Shown here in pieces: positions 1-36,188 of a stretch of 63,797 bases of DNA. Positions within the stretch are counted from its first letter, which is position 1. Each line of letters opens with the position of its first letter. Under the pieces are notes generated by a model. That model did no database searches and was not told where the DNA came from. It saw only the letters and a program-made list of their open reading frames with translations. The stretch comes from Nemertoderma westbladi. Its lineage: Eukaryota > Xenacoelomorpha > Nemertodermatida > Nemertodermatidae. Made by a program: the position numbers and the translations under genes. Location: contig JAUCBJ010000883.1 of assembly GCA_032718475.1 (NCBI GenBank), forward strand, positions 1 through 63,797, read 5' to 3'.

Positions 1-2
1 AA

Positions 3-395
3 TCAAAATATCGATTCCGGGACATCCCTATACATGGAGTACCTGGCGATGGTGCAAGTAACACAGCTATGCAGTGTGAAGCTGATAATAAGTTCCTAGA
101 AGAGTCTCTGAATGAAAGATTACCCTACTATGGAATCCATCGACTAGGTAAACCAAGACAGGATAACAACCCTCGTCCACTGCTTCTTACATTTAATTCC
201 ATTGAAGAGGCATTGAAGGTTATATCCCGGAAGGTATTCGTAGTTGGTAGCAACCGATTATATTTCAACAAAGATTTGTCTAAATTTGAACGCGAGATGG
301 AATATCAATTTAGGCAGAAACGACGTATCTCCCGCCAACGATCACAATCCACGAGATTGGATGTGACGAGAAACGAAGCTGAACGTCTAGATTGA
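3..395 (+). CDS. LINE ORF1 protein, C-terminal part
   Basis: The frame is open from the window edge (no start seen) to TGA at 393-395. The first methionine is at 69, but the reading frame upstream already resembles ORF1 proteins (IPIHGVPGDG, then GIHRLGKPR, RPLLLTF, and KDLSKFERE), so 69 is not the real start. ORF1 proteins of this group are nucleic-acid chaperones that coat element RNA. The tail is basic (QKRRISRQRSQS). The TGA is followed in the same frame by ORF2, with no other stop between them. Confidence 0.75.
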   Translation, partial: SKYRFRDIPIHGVPGDGASNTAMQCEADNKFLEESLNERLPYYGIHRLGKPRQDNNPRPLLLTFNSIEEALKVISRKVFVVGSNRLYFNKDLSKFEREMEYQFRQKRRISRQRSQSTRLDVTRNEAERLD

Positions 396-3300
396 CTACC
401 TACTGCAGATGCTTCTTACTGCCTCGCTACCACATGTGAGGAACATTCAGTTGGCTCACACCCATACCCCTGGCTATTAAACTTTGAACGGAGTGGAATA
501 CACTTTCTTCATATAAACATAAACAGTCTACGATATAAAGTACATGAATTAAATGTAATGTTGAACCCTCCAGTTATCCATGTTATTGCAATAACTGAAA
601 CTAAACTAGATGACTCAATAACAAACCAACAAGTAAATATTGATGGATATGATATATATAGGAGAGACAGAACTGGGAATGGAGGGGGGGTTGCACTCTA
701 TGTACGTAAACACTTACCATTTGAGGTGAAGCCCCAGTCATATGACACTCCTTCTGAACTGTTAATTGGCGAATTATACCTTCCTAAGACGAAACCGATA
801 CTCATTGGAGTAATTTATAGACCCGATGCTGACTATTCTATATTCGAAAACCTCGAAATAACTGCAGGTGATTTATCACGCTATAAAGAGGTAATAACAA
901 TGGGTGATACTAATACAAATATGATGTCTGTGATAAATCCATTAATGGGTGAGATAGTCAAAAATCCACTAGGAATACAACATATCGATAACAACCTGAA
1001 ACAACTATTGCAATTCTGTGAGTCGAACAGTATAGTTCAATTAATACGGGAGCCAACTCGAGTAACTTCAACAACTGCTACACTATTGGACCATATCTTT
1101 GTTTCAAACCCAAATATGGTAATTACTTCTGGAGTAATTAAGGATACGTTAAGTGATCATTACATGGTGTTTGCAACTAGAAAACGTAAAAAATGTTGTC
1201 CTAAGGAACCAAAATATATCAAGTGTAGATCCTATAATGAATATACTGCTGAGAAACTTATATTCGAATTGCATAACAATAGAGAAATAGATAAGATAGC
1301 AACTACTACCGATGTGGATGAGGCAACCAATATTTTAACGTTAGCTCTAAATACTGCTCTAGATAAACTAGCACCCAAACGCGAGTATCGAGTTCGATGT
1401 CATTCTCAGCCCTGGGTGGATACTGAGGTCAAAGAAGCCATTATTAATAGAAATAAACAAACCCATAGATTCCAAGAGACACGCAGCCATAATGATGAAC
1501 AACTTCTAAAACAAACCCGCAATGAAACTACAACTATAATTAGAAAGAAGAAGACTGCGTATATCAAAGAGAAAATTGCATTGGCTGGTAAAGACAGTAA
1601 AAAACTTTGGAAAGCATTGAAAGACATTGGCCCCCATTCAAAAAAAATAAAAGAGGATCCCTCAACTCCTACCGTTCTTAAAATAGACGGAAATATATGT
1701 AGCAACACCGAAGATGTATGTAATTATTTTAATGATTACTTTTTAACAATAGCAGATGAGCTCGTAAGTAAGTTGCCGCCACCTAGTGGAAACTACGATA
1801 TTCCGAAGGTGGTGGACTATTACAAAAAACTGGGAGTTGTGGAAAATTCTTTCGAATTACACCCTACGACATATGACGAGGTTTACAAAATATGTTCTAG
1901 GGTTGATGTTTCTAAAGCCACTGGATCGGATGAGATACCGGCAAAGATAATAAAGGATGGGTTATCAGTCATTATATCCCCCCTACTGCATATTATTAAC
2001 CAATCTATAATAACCACTAAGTACCCTACAAGTTACAAGATTGCTCGTGTAAAGACTGCATATAAAAGCAGTGGTTCGCGACTAGAGAGAGGAAACTTTC
2101 GCCCGCTCTCATTACTTCCAATAATGTCTAAAATACTTGAAAGAGTTGCATTTAACCAGCTACAAGACCACTATATCAATAACAAACTAATAAATAAACT
2201 TCAGTCGGGCTTTCGGGAGGGATATTCAACTGAAACGGCATTAATCTTTGTAGATAGCGCTATTAGAAATGGTATGGACAATGGCAAACTCACTGGTATG
2301 GTTACTATAGACTTTCGAAAAGCCTTTGACTGTGTGAATCACAATATATTGTTAGAAAAACTAAAGGCTATGGGCGCTACCGATAAAACAAAAGATTGGT
2401 TCGAATCATATCTTTCTGGTAGACAACAGTTCGTTGCTATTGGCAACACACGATCGGAGACTAAACCTATTAAAAATGGTGTTCCCCGGGGATCTATCTT
2501 GGGAGTTCTACTGTACCAAGGAGACACTAACGACTTCCACATGGTAATAGAGGATGACACCCTGGACCCAACCTTTGCCGATGACACAAACTTAATAAAA
2601 ACCAATGATGACTCAGAATTAATTTCTAAAAGTTTGAGTTCAACAATGGACAGAGTATTCGACTGGTGTGTACAAAATAAACTGACAATAAACTTTGATA
2701 AGACCTACAGCATACTCATTGGAACACACCAAAAGATAGCTTCCTCTCCTGAACTAGAAGTCTATTGTGGTGGGCAACGTATAAAAAATGCAAAATCGGT
2801 CACTTACCTTGGCTCCGTGCTAGACCAACATCTAAGTGGGACCGAGATGGCCACAAAGGTAATAAAGAAATGTAACAATAGATTGAAGTTTTTACATAGA
2901 TATGGCGGATTACTAGACTACTATACAAGACGTTTGCTATGCAATACACTGATATAACCACATATCGATTATGCCGCATCTACTTGGTTTTACAGCATAA
3001 CTCAACGCCTTCGTAAGCAATTGGAAGCACTGCAGAGGAAATGTGTCAGATATTGCCTTGGTTACGGTCCTCGTGAACATATCGGAATCCAACACTTCAA
3101 AGAAATAAATTGGCTCCCTCTAAACGAAAGAATAAAGGCAGTTATAGCATCACATATGTTCAAAATTGTTAACAACATATCACCCGATTACATGTCAGAC
3201 CTCGTTGACCTTCGTTGTCAAACACACTCACTGCGTTCTACTGAGTCATCAGCTGCGCTCCCCCATTGTACGACAGTTTGCGGCAAGAAAGCGTTCACTT

Positions 3301-3446
3301 ACTTGGGCCCAAAAATTTGGAACGAGCTGCCTCAAAGCTTAACGAACGTGAAAACTTTAGAAGTGTTCAAACACAACCTCAAAGACTACTACCTACAGCA
3401 GCTGCTAAGCGAAAATGCAAATGAATACATTTATTATGATTATTAA
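396..3446 (+). pseudogene. LINE ORF2: AP-like endonuclease plus reverse transcriptase, one nonsense codon
   Basis: The frame is open from 396. The first ATG is at 558, but endonuclease homology starts before it (HININSLR at about 510-535), so the protein probably begins upstream. Endonuclease motifs in order: AITETKLDD, GGGVALYV, MGDTNTN and SDHYMVF. Reverse transcriptase motifs: NFRPLSLL, VTIDFRKAFD, GVPRGSILG, and FADD in place of the usual YADD. A TAA at 2955-2957 interrupts the frame, and the C-terminal domain (RYCLGYG, INWLPLNERI, WNELPQSL) continues in the same frame to TAA at 3444-3446. One substitution to a stop codon explains the break. The segment after GVPRGSILG is also diverged. 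RT and endonuclease identity is certain; activity is unlikely. Confidence 0.9.
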
Positions 3447-4488
3447 TTAACATAACAAACATTGTATTTTATTGAACTTCATAATTATTTATTTTATAGG
3501 CTATATTTTATATATTACAGTGTTTTTATTATTGCATTTATTGCTATTTTTTATTGTATTTTTCAGTTACTTTTAGCATTTCATTGGCGCCATTCCATTT
3601 TCATTACAATTTTGGTGCAAATAATATTGTCTGCCGCATAGAGCACAGGGACCCTTATGGAAACGAGGTGAAACCTCATAAGGCTATCCCTCCATTTTAA
3701 TCTAATATTGCACATTTTCTACTTGTTTTTTTATTTTAAGGTTCTGCTTGTTTTATTTTTGTCTACCTTGTTTTATTGATGTCTACCTTGTTTTATTTTG
3801 TCTACCTTGTTTTATTTTTGTCTACCTTGTTTTATTGATGTCTACCTTGTTTTATTTTGTCTACCTTGTTTTATTTTGTATACCTTGTTTTATTGTATAA
3901 AATTATACTGAGACTCCGAGTTAATTTTACTGTACATATGTGATAAGTTTTAAACTATGTGTTCGTATTTTATTGTACCTTGTTAAATAAATTTTATTGT
4001 ACCTTGTTAAATAAATTTCATTGTATGTATGTGATACTACTTTTTAAACTGTAGTTACGTACTGATACTCCGAGTTAATTTTACTATACATAATATGTGA
4101 AAAGTTTTAAACTACGTGTTCGTATTTTATTGTACCTTGTTAAATAAATTTTACTGTACGTATGTGATACTACTTTTTAAACTGTAGCTACGTAACAGAT
4201 ATATTTTAAACTGTAAATTTTATTTTATTTCAAGTTTAATGTATGTATATACGGTACACGTGATTTATTGTAAACTACTGTACAGAGTTAGAAGACCATT
4301 TATGATACCTAGGCAAGACAATTTTATTATATAATTTCAAACAAATGTATTACCATCCATTAATTTACATAATTTACATAAAACAATGTAAAATAAATTA
4401 CCGGTAAATTGTGATTTATATATATTATTTCAGTATTGTGCAGTATGTATTTTTATATGGGAAAAAATTCAATCAATCAATCAATCAA
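3447..4488 (+). repeat. LINE 3' UTR with minisatellite, duplicated block and (AATC)n tail
   Basis: About eight copies of a ~17-18 bp unit (TCTACCTTGTTTTATT) lie at 3766-3895. Two ~150-bp copies of a block starting GAGACTCCGAGTTAATTTTA or a close variant follow at about 3908-4055 and 4063-4190. The stretch ends in five AATC units at 4469-4488. Such simple tails mark the 3' end of many LINEs. No gene is seen here. Confidence 0.75.
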
Positions 4489-4922
4489 CGCGGCACCGCT
4501 GATTCAATCACGAATTCAGAAGTTACAACATGCAGACATAAGCTGATAAGGTGATAGCACAGTCAGACAGTAGCATAACGGAAGGCCTATGTGTAGGGGT
4601 ACCGGTACGATAGGTAAACAATGCTTTGTTACTTCAGATTTCATTGTACTGCATTTTGCATTCAGACATTAGCAGAGATAAGATACCGGTACCGTAAACA
4701 GTTTACCCGCGCGCCGATCAACCGAGGAAATGTTCAAGCGCGCTGACAGGCCAGCAGGCTGAGGCTGACAAAATATTTATACGCGCAGAACAGCAAAAGC
4801 ACGTCCGCCAATCTGCCAATGCTTGAATGCAGCAATGCCTGAATGCAATTTTTAAACTACCGGTACCGGCAGACCGGTAGGCCTACCTAACTAAACCTAC
4901 TGACCTACCTCAGTCTGAACTG
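4489..4922. other. Spacer between LINE and foldback element
   Basis: No reading frame or RNA gene is recognisable. The stretch has several copies of the palindromes ACCGGT and AGGCCT, which are common through the first 15 kb. Confidence 0.5.
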
Positions 4923-5879
4923 AATGTGCAGAATTTCCTCAATTTTCCTTCAATTTGCCGGAAAATCTACAGACAGTGGACAGACACTCTAGCTGTCTAG
5001 GCAGCTAGGTCGTGTATTTAATGTGATGTAAATTTTACGGCTGCAGAGGGAGAGGGAGGACGATGTGCCCTTCGCGCAGCACGTGAAAAAACCGTCTTTT
5101 CTAGAAAAATACTTCTTAATTTCTGAATTTGACCACTGTCAGTACTACCGGTACTGCGACTGCCCTGCCACCTGCCAGTACCAGACAACCGCACTACCAG
5201 ACTACAGCACTAGCAATCCTATACTGCTATAAGTACCGGTAGGCAATCAACTAATAGTCAAACAATATTTTAAATGGCGATGTTCAATGTTCAATTGTAC
5301 CGACGGGCCGTCGGTAGGCCTACAATTGGTAGTTTAAGTCATGTAAGTGCCTTGACGATTTACGATTAGCAGAGATTTGGCTGTTTGGCGGACGTAATCT
5401 GCAGTCGTCTTTCTGTCTTTCAGTCAGTCTGTCAGTCAGTCAGTCAGTGGTGGATCAGACTGTCAGACACGGTCTCGGTCCGGAAACACCCCCAACGTGT
5501 TGTCGTTGCTCGATGGCAATGAAGTTATCTTCGAGGAAGTCTCGTTCTCTACGTCGACCTGACGCTCATCAACTCACTGACTCATGTGGAGATGCACACG
5601 CACCAGACTGCCAGACAGCCAGATGCGGAATCGGCAATCCTGCAATCTCTCTGCCCGCACTGATGTCGAATATTTTTTATGATATATTTTTTAATAATTT
5701 CACTTACAATAAAATTATGTTGTGAATTACTTTACAGTAATTTGTTGTGGCATTTTATACTAAGTCAGTAAGTATTATTCATGAAGACCAGTCAGCCAGT
5801 AGGCCTAATCAATAGTTAATAAATTTTTAATAATAGTTTTTTTAATAATAATTTTTAATAATAATTCTGTAATTGTTAA

Positions 5880-6944
5880 CCCTCCCCCGGTAACGTGGGG
5901 TAAAATAATACCCCAAGGGGATTACTTTTGATATTTTTCGACAATCTCTCATATTATGTATGTCCAACTTCATAGTATCTTCCAAAAAACTTGTAATCTA
6001 ACGATTGTGGGGGTCAAACCCATAAAATTTTGTTTATGAAAAATGTTATGGGCCCTTAATTTGAAAACAACTTAGTTAGGTAAGATGGGGTATAAAAATA
6101 CCCCATAACGTTATGGTGCTCGTTTAGTGGTGCTTTGTGACTCATTTTGGTTTCATTGGAACCACAATGGTCGATTTAGTTGTACTAGACAGCTAGAGGC
6201 ATGTTTTAACTTTGTCTTTTAAGACCAAATTATCAGTATTATGAAGCTACTGTATTGTGTGGCCTGTATTTCACAAGCCAAGACTTCGGCCTAATCGCGA
6301 TGCGATAGATTGCTAAGTATATGTGAATAATTCTTATTGTGTAGGCTTTCTTAGAGGTGTTCTGGCCTTTTGGGTCTCATTTTGGGTGCATTGAAACTGC
6401 AATGTATAATTTAGTTGGACAATAATCACATTTTATGACCAAATCATCAGTACTTTTGCAGTCATGGTGTATATTTCATATTACAATTCAAGATCTTGTG
6501 CTATTGCGAGGTGATATATCTGTATATAAATATCACTTTGTTGACTTTTAGTGGTGGTTTTGACTCATTTTATGCTTATTGGAACTGCAATGGTATACTT
6601 CAGGGTGTACTTGACCCATAACACCACTAAAAAACCTAAAATGAGAAACACTCTCACAGCTAATGCTTAACTATGATAGTATCTTGTTGCAAAACGCCCC
6701 ATCGCGACGTTAACGATGATCGCGATTGTAGTGGGATAACTTTTGTGGCATTGAGCGTTGGGTAGACTTCAACCAAATTGAAAAAAAAAATTCACAACTT
6801 ATTTTTTCACCATTTGGCAAATTCTGGGAGGGGGATTGCAAGTGTTTTTCTGTTTAATGTTACTTAAAATGTCTTATCGATTTGGGGTATAAAAATACCC
6901 CACGTTACCGTTGAAGGATAATTTTTTACCATACCGGGGCAGGG
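5880..6944. mobile_element. piggyBac-like non-autonomous element (MITE), TTAA target duplication
   Basis: TTAA lies at 5876-5879 and again at 6945-6948. Between them the element begins CCCTCCCCCGGTA and ends with the inverse of CCCTGCCCCGGTA. A second inverted block (GGTAACGTGGGGTA against TACCCCACGTTACC) lies just inside. TTAA duplication with CCC-starting ends is the hallmark of piggyBac elements. No transposase frame is present. Inside are three diverged ~200-bp repeats (about 6127, 6355 and 6548) that share a GACTCATTTT...ATTGGAAC core. Confidence 0.8.
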
Positions 6945-7317
6945 TTAATTATGTAATTTATAAGGACTACTAAGTAATTTTTAATTAATCGATCATTTTT
7001 TAGTACGTTTTTTTAAGTCAACCTTAAATTATTATTAAGCCATTATTATATCTGTATTATTACAGTGCATATTTTTAAGAATTGTGGCATTTTGTACAAT
7101 AATAAATCAATAAATAATATTCAGTTTGTGCCATTAATTAATACATACCGGTAGTTCATTAGCAGTTTTAGTTAATTAGGTAATTATATAGGCTATGCAA
7201 TATTACAGGGCAATGTATGCTAATCGTAATAAAGTATTGTTATTATTACTACTATTAATAAATAAATAAAACGTTAATAAATAAACTTTCAAATAATTAG
7301 GTTTCTTAATAAGCAGA

Positions 7318-7516
7318 TAAGGGCACAGAGGAATGAACAAACTTTTGAAAAAAGTATAAGTGGTTCGCCATGGCAGCATGGCCATAGGGGAATCATCAAA
7401 GTTTGAAAAAAAAGTGTAAGTGGTTCGCCACGGGCATAGGGGAATCATCAAAGTTTGAAAAAAAAAAGTAAAAGTGGTTCGCCACGGGCAGACGGGCATA
7501 CTGGCATAGGGGAATC
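7318..7516. repeat. Three tandem ~65-bp units in the foldback loop
   Basis: Each unit contains AGTGGTTCGCCA followed by GGCATAGGGGAATCATCAAA and a run of A. A predicted 98-residue frame on the minus strand only translates these repeats and is not a gene. Confidence 0.75.
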
Positions 7517-8562
7517 GATAAAAAATTTCTTACCACTGTGCCTCAAATGTGATATTACCCGGTACCGGTACCTAATAAACTGAAACTGCTAATTAACTAG
7601 CTGACTAGCTTTTAACTATCTTACCGTACTTTTTAAAGTAATGTTAACGTATTATTTCTGTAATTATAAAGTTTTATGTAATCTGTGTTTGTGATTAACG
7701 GTAATTTTCCTATTTACATTCCTCCATTATGTACAGGAAATTAAACGAATTATTCATTCATTCATTCCTATTAATAAATGCCACAAACTGCAAATTGATT
7801 TATTATTGTATAAATACCACAATTCCTAAAAATATGCACTGTAACACAGTAATATAATTTATAACTTATAAATTAGGTACATAGGCCTAACTAACTAAAA
7901 AAACTATTATTAAAAATTTATTAATTAATTTACATAATTATATTGTAAAGTTACATATACCTATATAATTTAAAAAGTACGAAATTCACTAAAAATTATA
8001 ATTAATACATGCAACAAGTATGGGCCACAATTCCAACTAAACCTAGGCTATATCAGTATCATATTTAATATATGGCAACAATTCAATTTTACTTGTTCGC
8101 GTCATCCCGCTTCATTACCATCGAGCAACGACAACACGTTGGGGGTGTTTCCGGACCGAGACCGTGTCTTATCTCAGTATCTACCACAGAATGACAGCTG
8201 CAGATAACAGGATGACATCCGCCAAATGTCTGCTAAGTAATCGTAAATCGTTTCAGGCACTTAAACTGTCATTCTTCCTCTCCTCTCCCAGTGCCGCCGG
8301 TACAATTGAACAGTATACGTAACGGCAGTGCGGTTGTCTGGTTGTGGTACTGGAAGGGCGGTACTGACACTGACAGTCAGACAGTTAGGCCTAGTCAAAT
8401 TAAGTTAAGTATTTTCTAGAAAAGACAGTTTTTCACGTGCTGCGCGAAGTGCACATCGTCCTCTGCAGCCGTAAAATTTATACCACATTAAATACAAGAC
8501 CTGGGTGTCTGTCTGTAGATTTTCCGGCAAATTGAAGGAAAATTAAGGAAATGGTGCACATT

Positions 8563-8975
8563 TGAAAACAGGCAAAAATTGACTTTTCGAGAAAAAAGCA
8601 TTTCGTTTCGCACATCAAATGGGCTCAGTAATACCGGTACTTCTATGATAACTTATAATAGCTGAATACTGGAATAGTAGGCCTATGCTACCGGACCGGT
8701 ACATTTTCAGCTGAAACCTTTCTACAGTTCTAACTTACAACTGAACTTAAGGCATTGCAGCATTGTTATGTTCAGTTGTTCTTACTCTTTAGTTTCTGTT
8801 CTGTCGGACAGTCGGACTACCTGTACTTCAGTAGCCTACTTCTACTTGCCAGGTTCACTTCCATTCAATATTTCAACTTCAATCACTCAACTCAACCATC
8901 AATAACTTATTATATTAATCAGGACTGATCCGCTTCTGAAAATTCGAAACTCCTGCATCTATTAACTGGAAAGCC
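8563..8975 (+). promoter_or_regulatory. IMP proximal upstream region and probable 5' UTR
   Basis: This is unique sequence between the foldback element and the IMP start codon. The last ~120 bases lack upstream ATGs in a favourable context, and the ATG sits in GCCATGG, a strong Kozak context. I see no clear TATA box, so the start of transcription is not placed. Confidence 0.4.
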
Positions 8976-32462
<23,487 letters not shown>

Positions 32463-35400
32463 CCAACCAATCAGCTTATAGTTACTGAAACTGAAAGAGT
32501 TTCAGTAATCTATGTTCCCCCAAACTGGTTTCATTCAACGCATCCTGTTGTTTGTGGAAATAATGACGTATTGTATTCTAAATCTGGTATCACACACAGT
32601 TACCCAAACCGAATACTAATAAGTAACAAATGTTCAATTGACACTAGTTTAACACTAACAACTACAGACTGCTACTTACTCAACCCACATCTCACCTTAT
32701 CATGAATTCACACTGAATCCCGTCTTTTAACATTTATAAGTTAACCCTTTTACCATTTTCTGATAGTGATTATGGTATATCATACTGTCTCCAAAATTGG
32801 TATCATATACTGTAGTTTCCAACATATCACAATATGGTGGTATCATTATTTTTATCTTTACTGGTTTAGATGTTACACTTATTCGGCTATCCCCCCTACT
32901 GCAATAGAACACCCAGTCGCATGTTACACGACTTACTTTACCACAGTGGTATCAGACTAACTCAACGTTAATTATTTCTATAAGCTTACAGTTTTCAGAA
33001 TATTTAACTTTCTGGTAATGAAACTCACAGAAATCATGGCGAAGTTCCAGTAATTTTTTTTCATATCCTAAAATGAAGTTGGCTCTTATGTTTATCTTCT
33101 TAAGTTACTACTATTAATTAATTGATGACATATTTTAAAAAGAGTTAATTGTATTAAATCTAAATACAATTAACTCTTTATTATTGGATTTTCATGCTTC
33201 TACTTCAATTCATATTTTAAAACATTATGTTTTATTTCAAAATTGTTACATTACCTCTCGCCTACATTATTGGTCATCTTTCAGATAAGTATTAAGATTT
33301 GCCTAGCTGGCCCTTCTAGGAGTTTCATTTCGTTGGCTATACTGTTGGTATATTTCATTATAATATTATATTTAGGTTATACATAGGTTTATCTACAATG
33401 GCTGTTATTGATGTACTAAACTAGGTCTGTATTCATTTATACTCGTTTGAACTTCGCTTCATATGAACTGTGTATCCTTCCATTAGGATTATCCTCACCG
33501 TATATCTTCTGTACTGAATTAGCTGAGATAAAGGTGCATCATACTTTCATATCACAAAATTGTAACCCAGTCGCTACTCCCTATATTTAAACACAATATT
33601 GTGTTATCCGCTCAACTCAATCCATTCACTTACATATTTTTATAAGACATGGCGATAATCCGGCTAGGTCTAGGGCTATCTTGAATATAATCCTTCTTAG
33701 ACACCTGGCATTTTCCATCACACCAGCACCTTTTTTGGTGTGTGTTGTGTGGGAGTATTGCTTCGATCTACCGCACTTGTTTAATGTCCCAATACCTCGT
33801 CGTTTCGGCTCAGGTCCCTGTTAAATCTTATAAACTCAAGAGTTTCGAGAGTTTCCATGACTTTTTTCAGAGTTTTATGAGATTTCGAGTTCAGGATACG
33901 TTTGGAAAGTTTCCTTTGGATCCGACTGAGTCTACCTTCCTTCTGAGTAGACTCAAGCTGCTTGAGTAGAGAGTTGGACTTGTTAGTGCATGATCTCACT
34001 GTCATCATAGTCGTGCTAAACAAGGTAATCATCTTTTTGGCATTCATTCAAAATCATAAACTTTTTATAAACGATGTTTTTCCTAAAAAATTGTTTTTCT
34101 TGAAATCCTTTATCTCAGCATTGTAGGACATACTTGTTTAATTAAGTTGGGTACCAAATCCAAGGTTACAAGTTGTTCCTACCTATAACACTAAACAAGT
34201 AATACAACAATGTTAATGAAACTCAACAGTAACACGACCTATAATATCGGTCTATCCTCTTTAGTCTTGCCGGAGTTAGAACGACCGATGGTCTCCAAAC
34301 GTATTTTACATTCGGTTTAGCGTTTTATGTGTAAAACCTTGGAACAAAACCGTACGATCAATGAAATTAGCTTTTCGTTTAGTTGACTAAAAGGATAATA
34401 ATGGCATATAATTTACGTCTTTTTTCTTCTGGCATGAAAAAATGGGACGTCTAGATCATGGGTAGTGGATCATTTCCCTTAATCGAATGAATTTAATTTA
34501 CCAAACTTTCTTAATAAAATTGTTGACAATTGGTTAGTCTTATAGTAGTTTAGTTGTTTATTGGTGGGGTCAACTTGTTATCTCAACTATAGGGATGTAA
34601 GTCACAAGATTTTCTGAATAAATATACTCCGAAAACTTTCATCCCTAATTTTCAACCTTACTGTATTCTGTGTTAGCTGGTTTATATTATAATAATATAG
34701 TTAGTGAGATCCCTTGCATATTTATAACCTGCATATCCCTTTGTTTACAAATAATAGGTTACAGTTCGTGAACTATTGACGTACTTTTGACTCTAAGTAA
34801 TAATTGTTACGTTTGGGACACGTATGAACAGATTTAACATGACAGTCTAGTCTGGTCTTTGCATGCACTCTTGGTCTGGGTACAGTTCTACCCTCCTGTC
34901 GTAGCTCTTATTCTATAGTAATTCTCTATTGGTATAGCAACTAACAGTTGTGACAAACTTACTTTTCACTCCATGTTGGTGTTGCTAAGTCATGCATGAC
35001 GTCACAATGTCGCTGTAATTTGTTCATGATTTCAGGGGGGCGAGTTTATTCTGCAATGTGGTTAGCCCTATAAGCCCGTTCTTTCTCCTGGAGAGAGTGT
35101 GATTGACATATGACAGTGACTATTACAGACAACTACTGGTTTCGAGTCATTGTAGGCTACTGATTGGCCTTATTGATCGGAAAGTATGTCTGATTTTCTG
35201 TGCTTGTAGTATATTATTTTGTAACATTCGTTTTTGGTTTAAACTGTTCTTGACCATTGGGGTAGAGTCGGTAGTTTGTTTGTCAGTTTATGGTAGTTTC
35301 GTCATTAAGTCATAGTCTAATGGACATTGGATTTGACTGTACATTGTCTGTCAAACCAGCAGTCAAACCAAGCTCAACTTTACAGTCCAATTGTCTCTTC

Positions 35401-35920
35401 TGAACGGCTCATAAAAATATAATAATAGTATGTTGAAATGAAAATTATTCCCCCTTTTTATTTAAACACAAAGTTCTAAGTGATATTGTTTCAATATATA
35501 TAGCTGATTTTTCTTTGATTCAAAATTAGTTGAGTATTTTTTAACCCTTTTAATAATTCATCATCAAGGGACAGAACTTACTCAAATTTGTTACTGGTTA
35601 TGTGCAAAACATACTATCTTGAGTTTTGAATTCTGATCCCAAATTCTAGTGATGATATAATATTTATTTACATTCCATGATCGCTGTGTTTATTGCCCCG
35701 CCAACAACTGCTCAATGGTTCCTCTACCCCAATGGTTATTACTGTTAACCTGTTACATAAAGTTGGTTTACACCTTGAATATGTGCTGTTTAGTGTTTAC
35801 TGACCAGGTTGTGTAGAATTTTTAGGTGTGGCAATGTAGATTAGTATATTTTTAAATGTTTACTAAAATCGTGATATTGTATTCATGAAAATAAAATATA
35901 TGAAATATGTAACTTCATAA
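32463..35920 (+). other. Imp: Probable long IMP 3' UTR
   Basis: This is unique, repeat-poor AT-rich sequence with no gene. AATAAA-type signals lie at about 34513, 34617 and 35890-35895, the last in ATGAAAATAAAATATATG. Long 3' UTRs are usual in this family. The end is an inference, and no transcript data are available. Confidence 0.45.
35890..35895 (+). terminator. Candidate distal IMP poly(A) signal
   Basis: AATAAA followed by AT-rich and then T-rich sequence (CTGTTTTTTTTAATC). It is the last strong signal before the next repeat. Confidence 0.4.
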
Positions 35921-36188
35921 CTGTTTTTTTTAATCATTTAATTACTTAACTACTTCTTTCTACAACATATGGCGGACATGTGAAGAATCTCCCCTTTATA
36001 CGTACTTTATGGGGCGAGCCACAAAGTCATTTATTCTTCCCAAACAGTTTAGTACAGAGGCCAAATGGGCCCTATCTGTTTGTCTGTCAGTCCGTCTGTC
36101 GTGGTCAATTTCAACGACATTATGCCAGTAATGATTCGTTCAAATTTGGAATTTGATATGAGCATAATTAACATACTAAACTAAGAGA

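Larger units (their letters stand above)
1..4488 (+). mobile_element. CR1/jockey-like non-LTR retrotransposon (LINE), 5' end outside window
   Basis: The order is ORF1 tail, endonuclease plus reverse transcriptase ORF2, repeat-rich 3' UTR and a simple-repeat tail (AATC)n at about 4469-4488, as in non-LTR retrotransposons that copy by target-primed reverse transcription. The 5' part lies before the window. ORF2 carries one in-frame stop, so this copy is probably dead. The endonuclease and RT motifs resemble the CR1/L2/jockey group; I cannot place the clade more precisely without a tree. Confidence 0.9.
4923..8562. mobile_element. Large foldback (inverted-repeat) element
   Basis: Two arms are reverse complements. 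4923-5140 (starting AATGTGCA) pairs with 8398-8562 (ending TGCACATT). 5460-5525 pairs with 8105-8168 almost base for base. 5813-5845 pairs with 7890-7922, and 7060-7135 pairs with 7775-7860. The left arm is interrupted by a TTAA MITE (5880-6944). The loop, about 7200-7700, holds a tandem repeat. No transposase gene is present. I found no clear target-site duplication, so the exact ends are uncertain. The right end lies about 410 bp before the IMP start codon. Confidence 0.75.

Noticed and set aside
5447-5725. 92-codon plus-strand frame in the foldback arm
   Set aside because: Its inverse copy in the right arm is not open in the same way, and no domain is visible.
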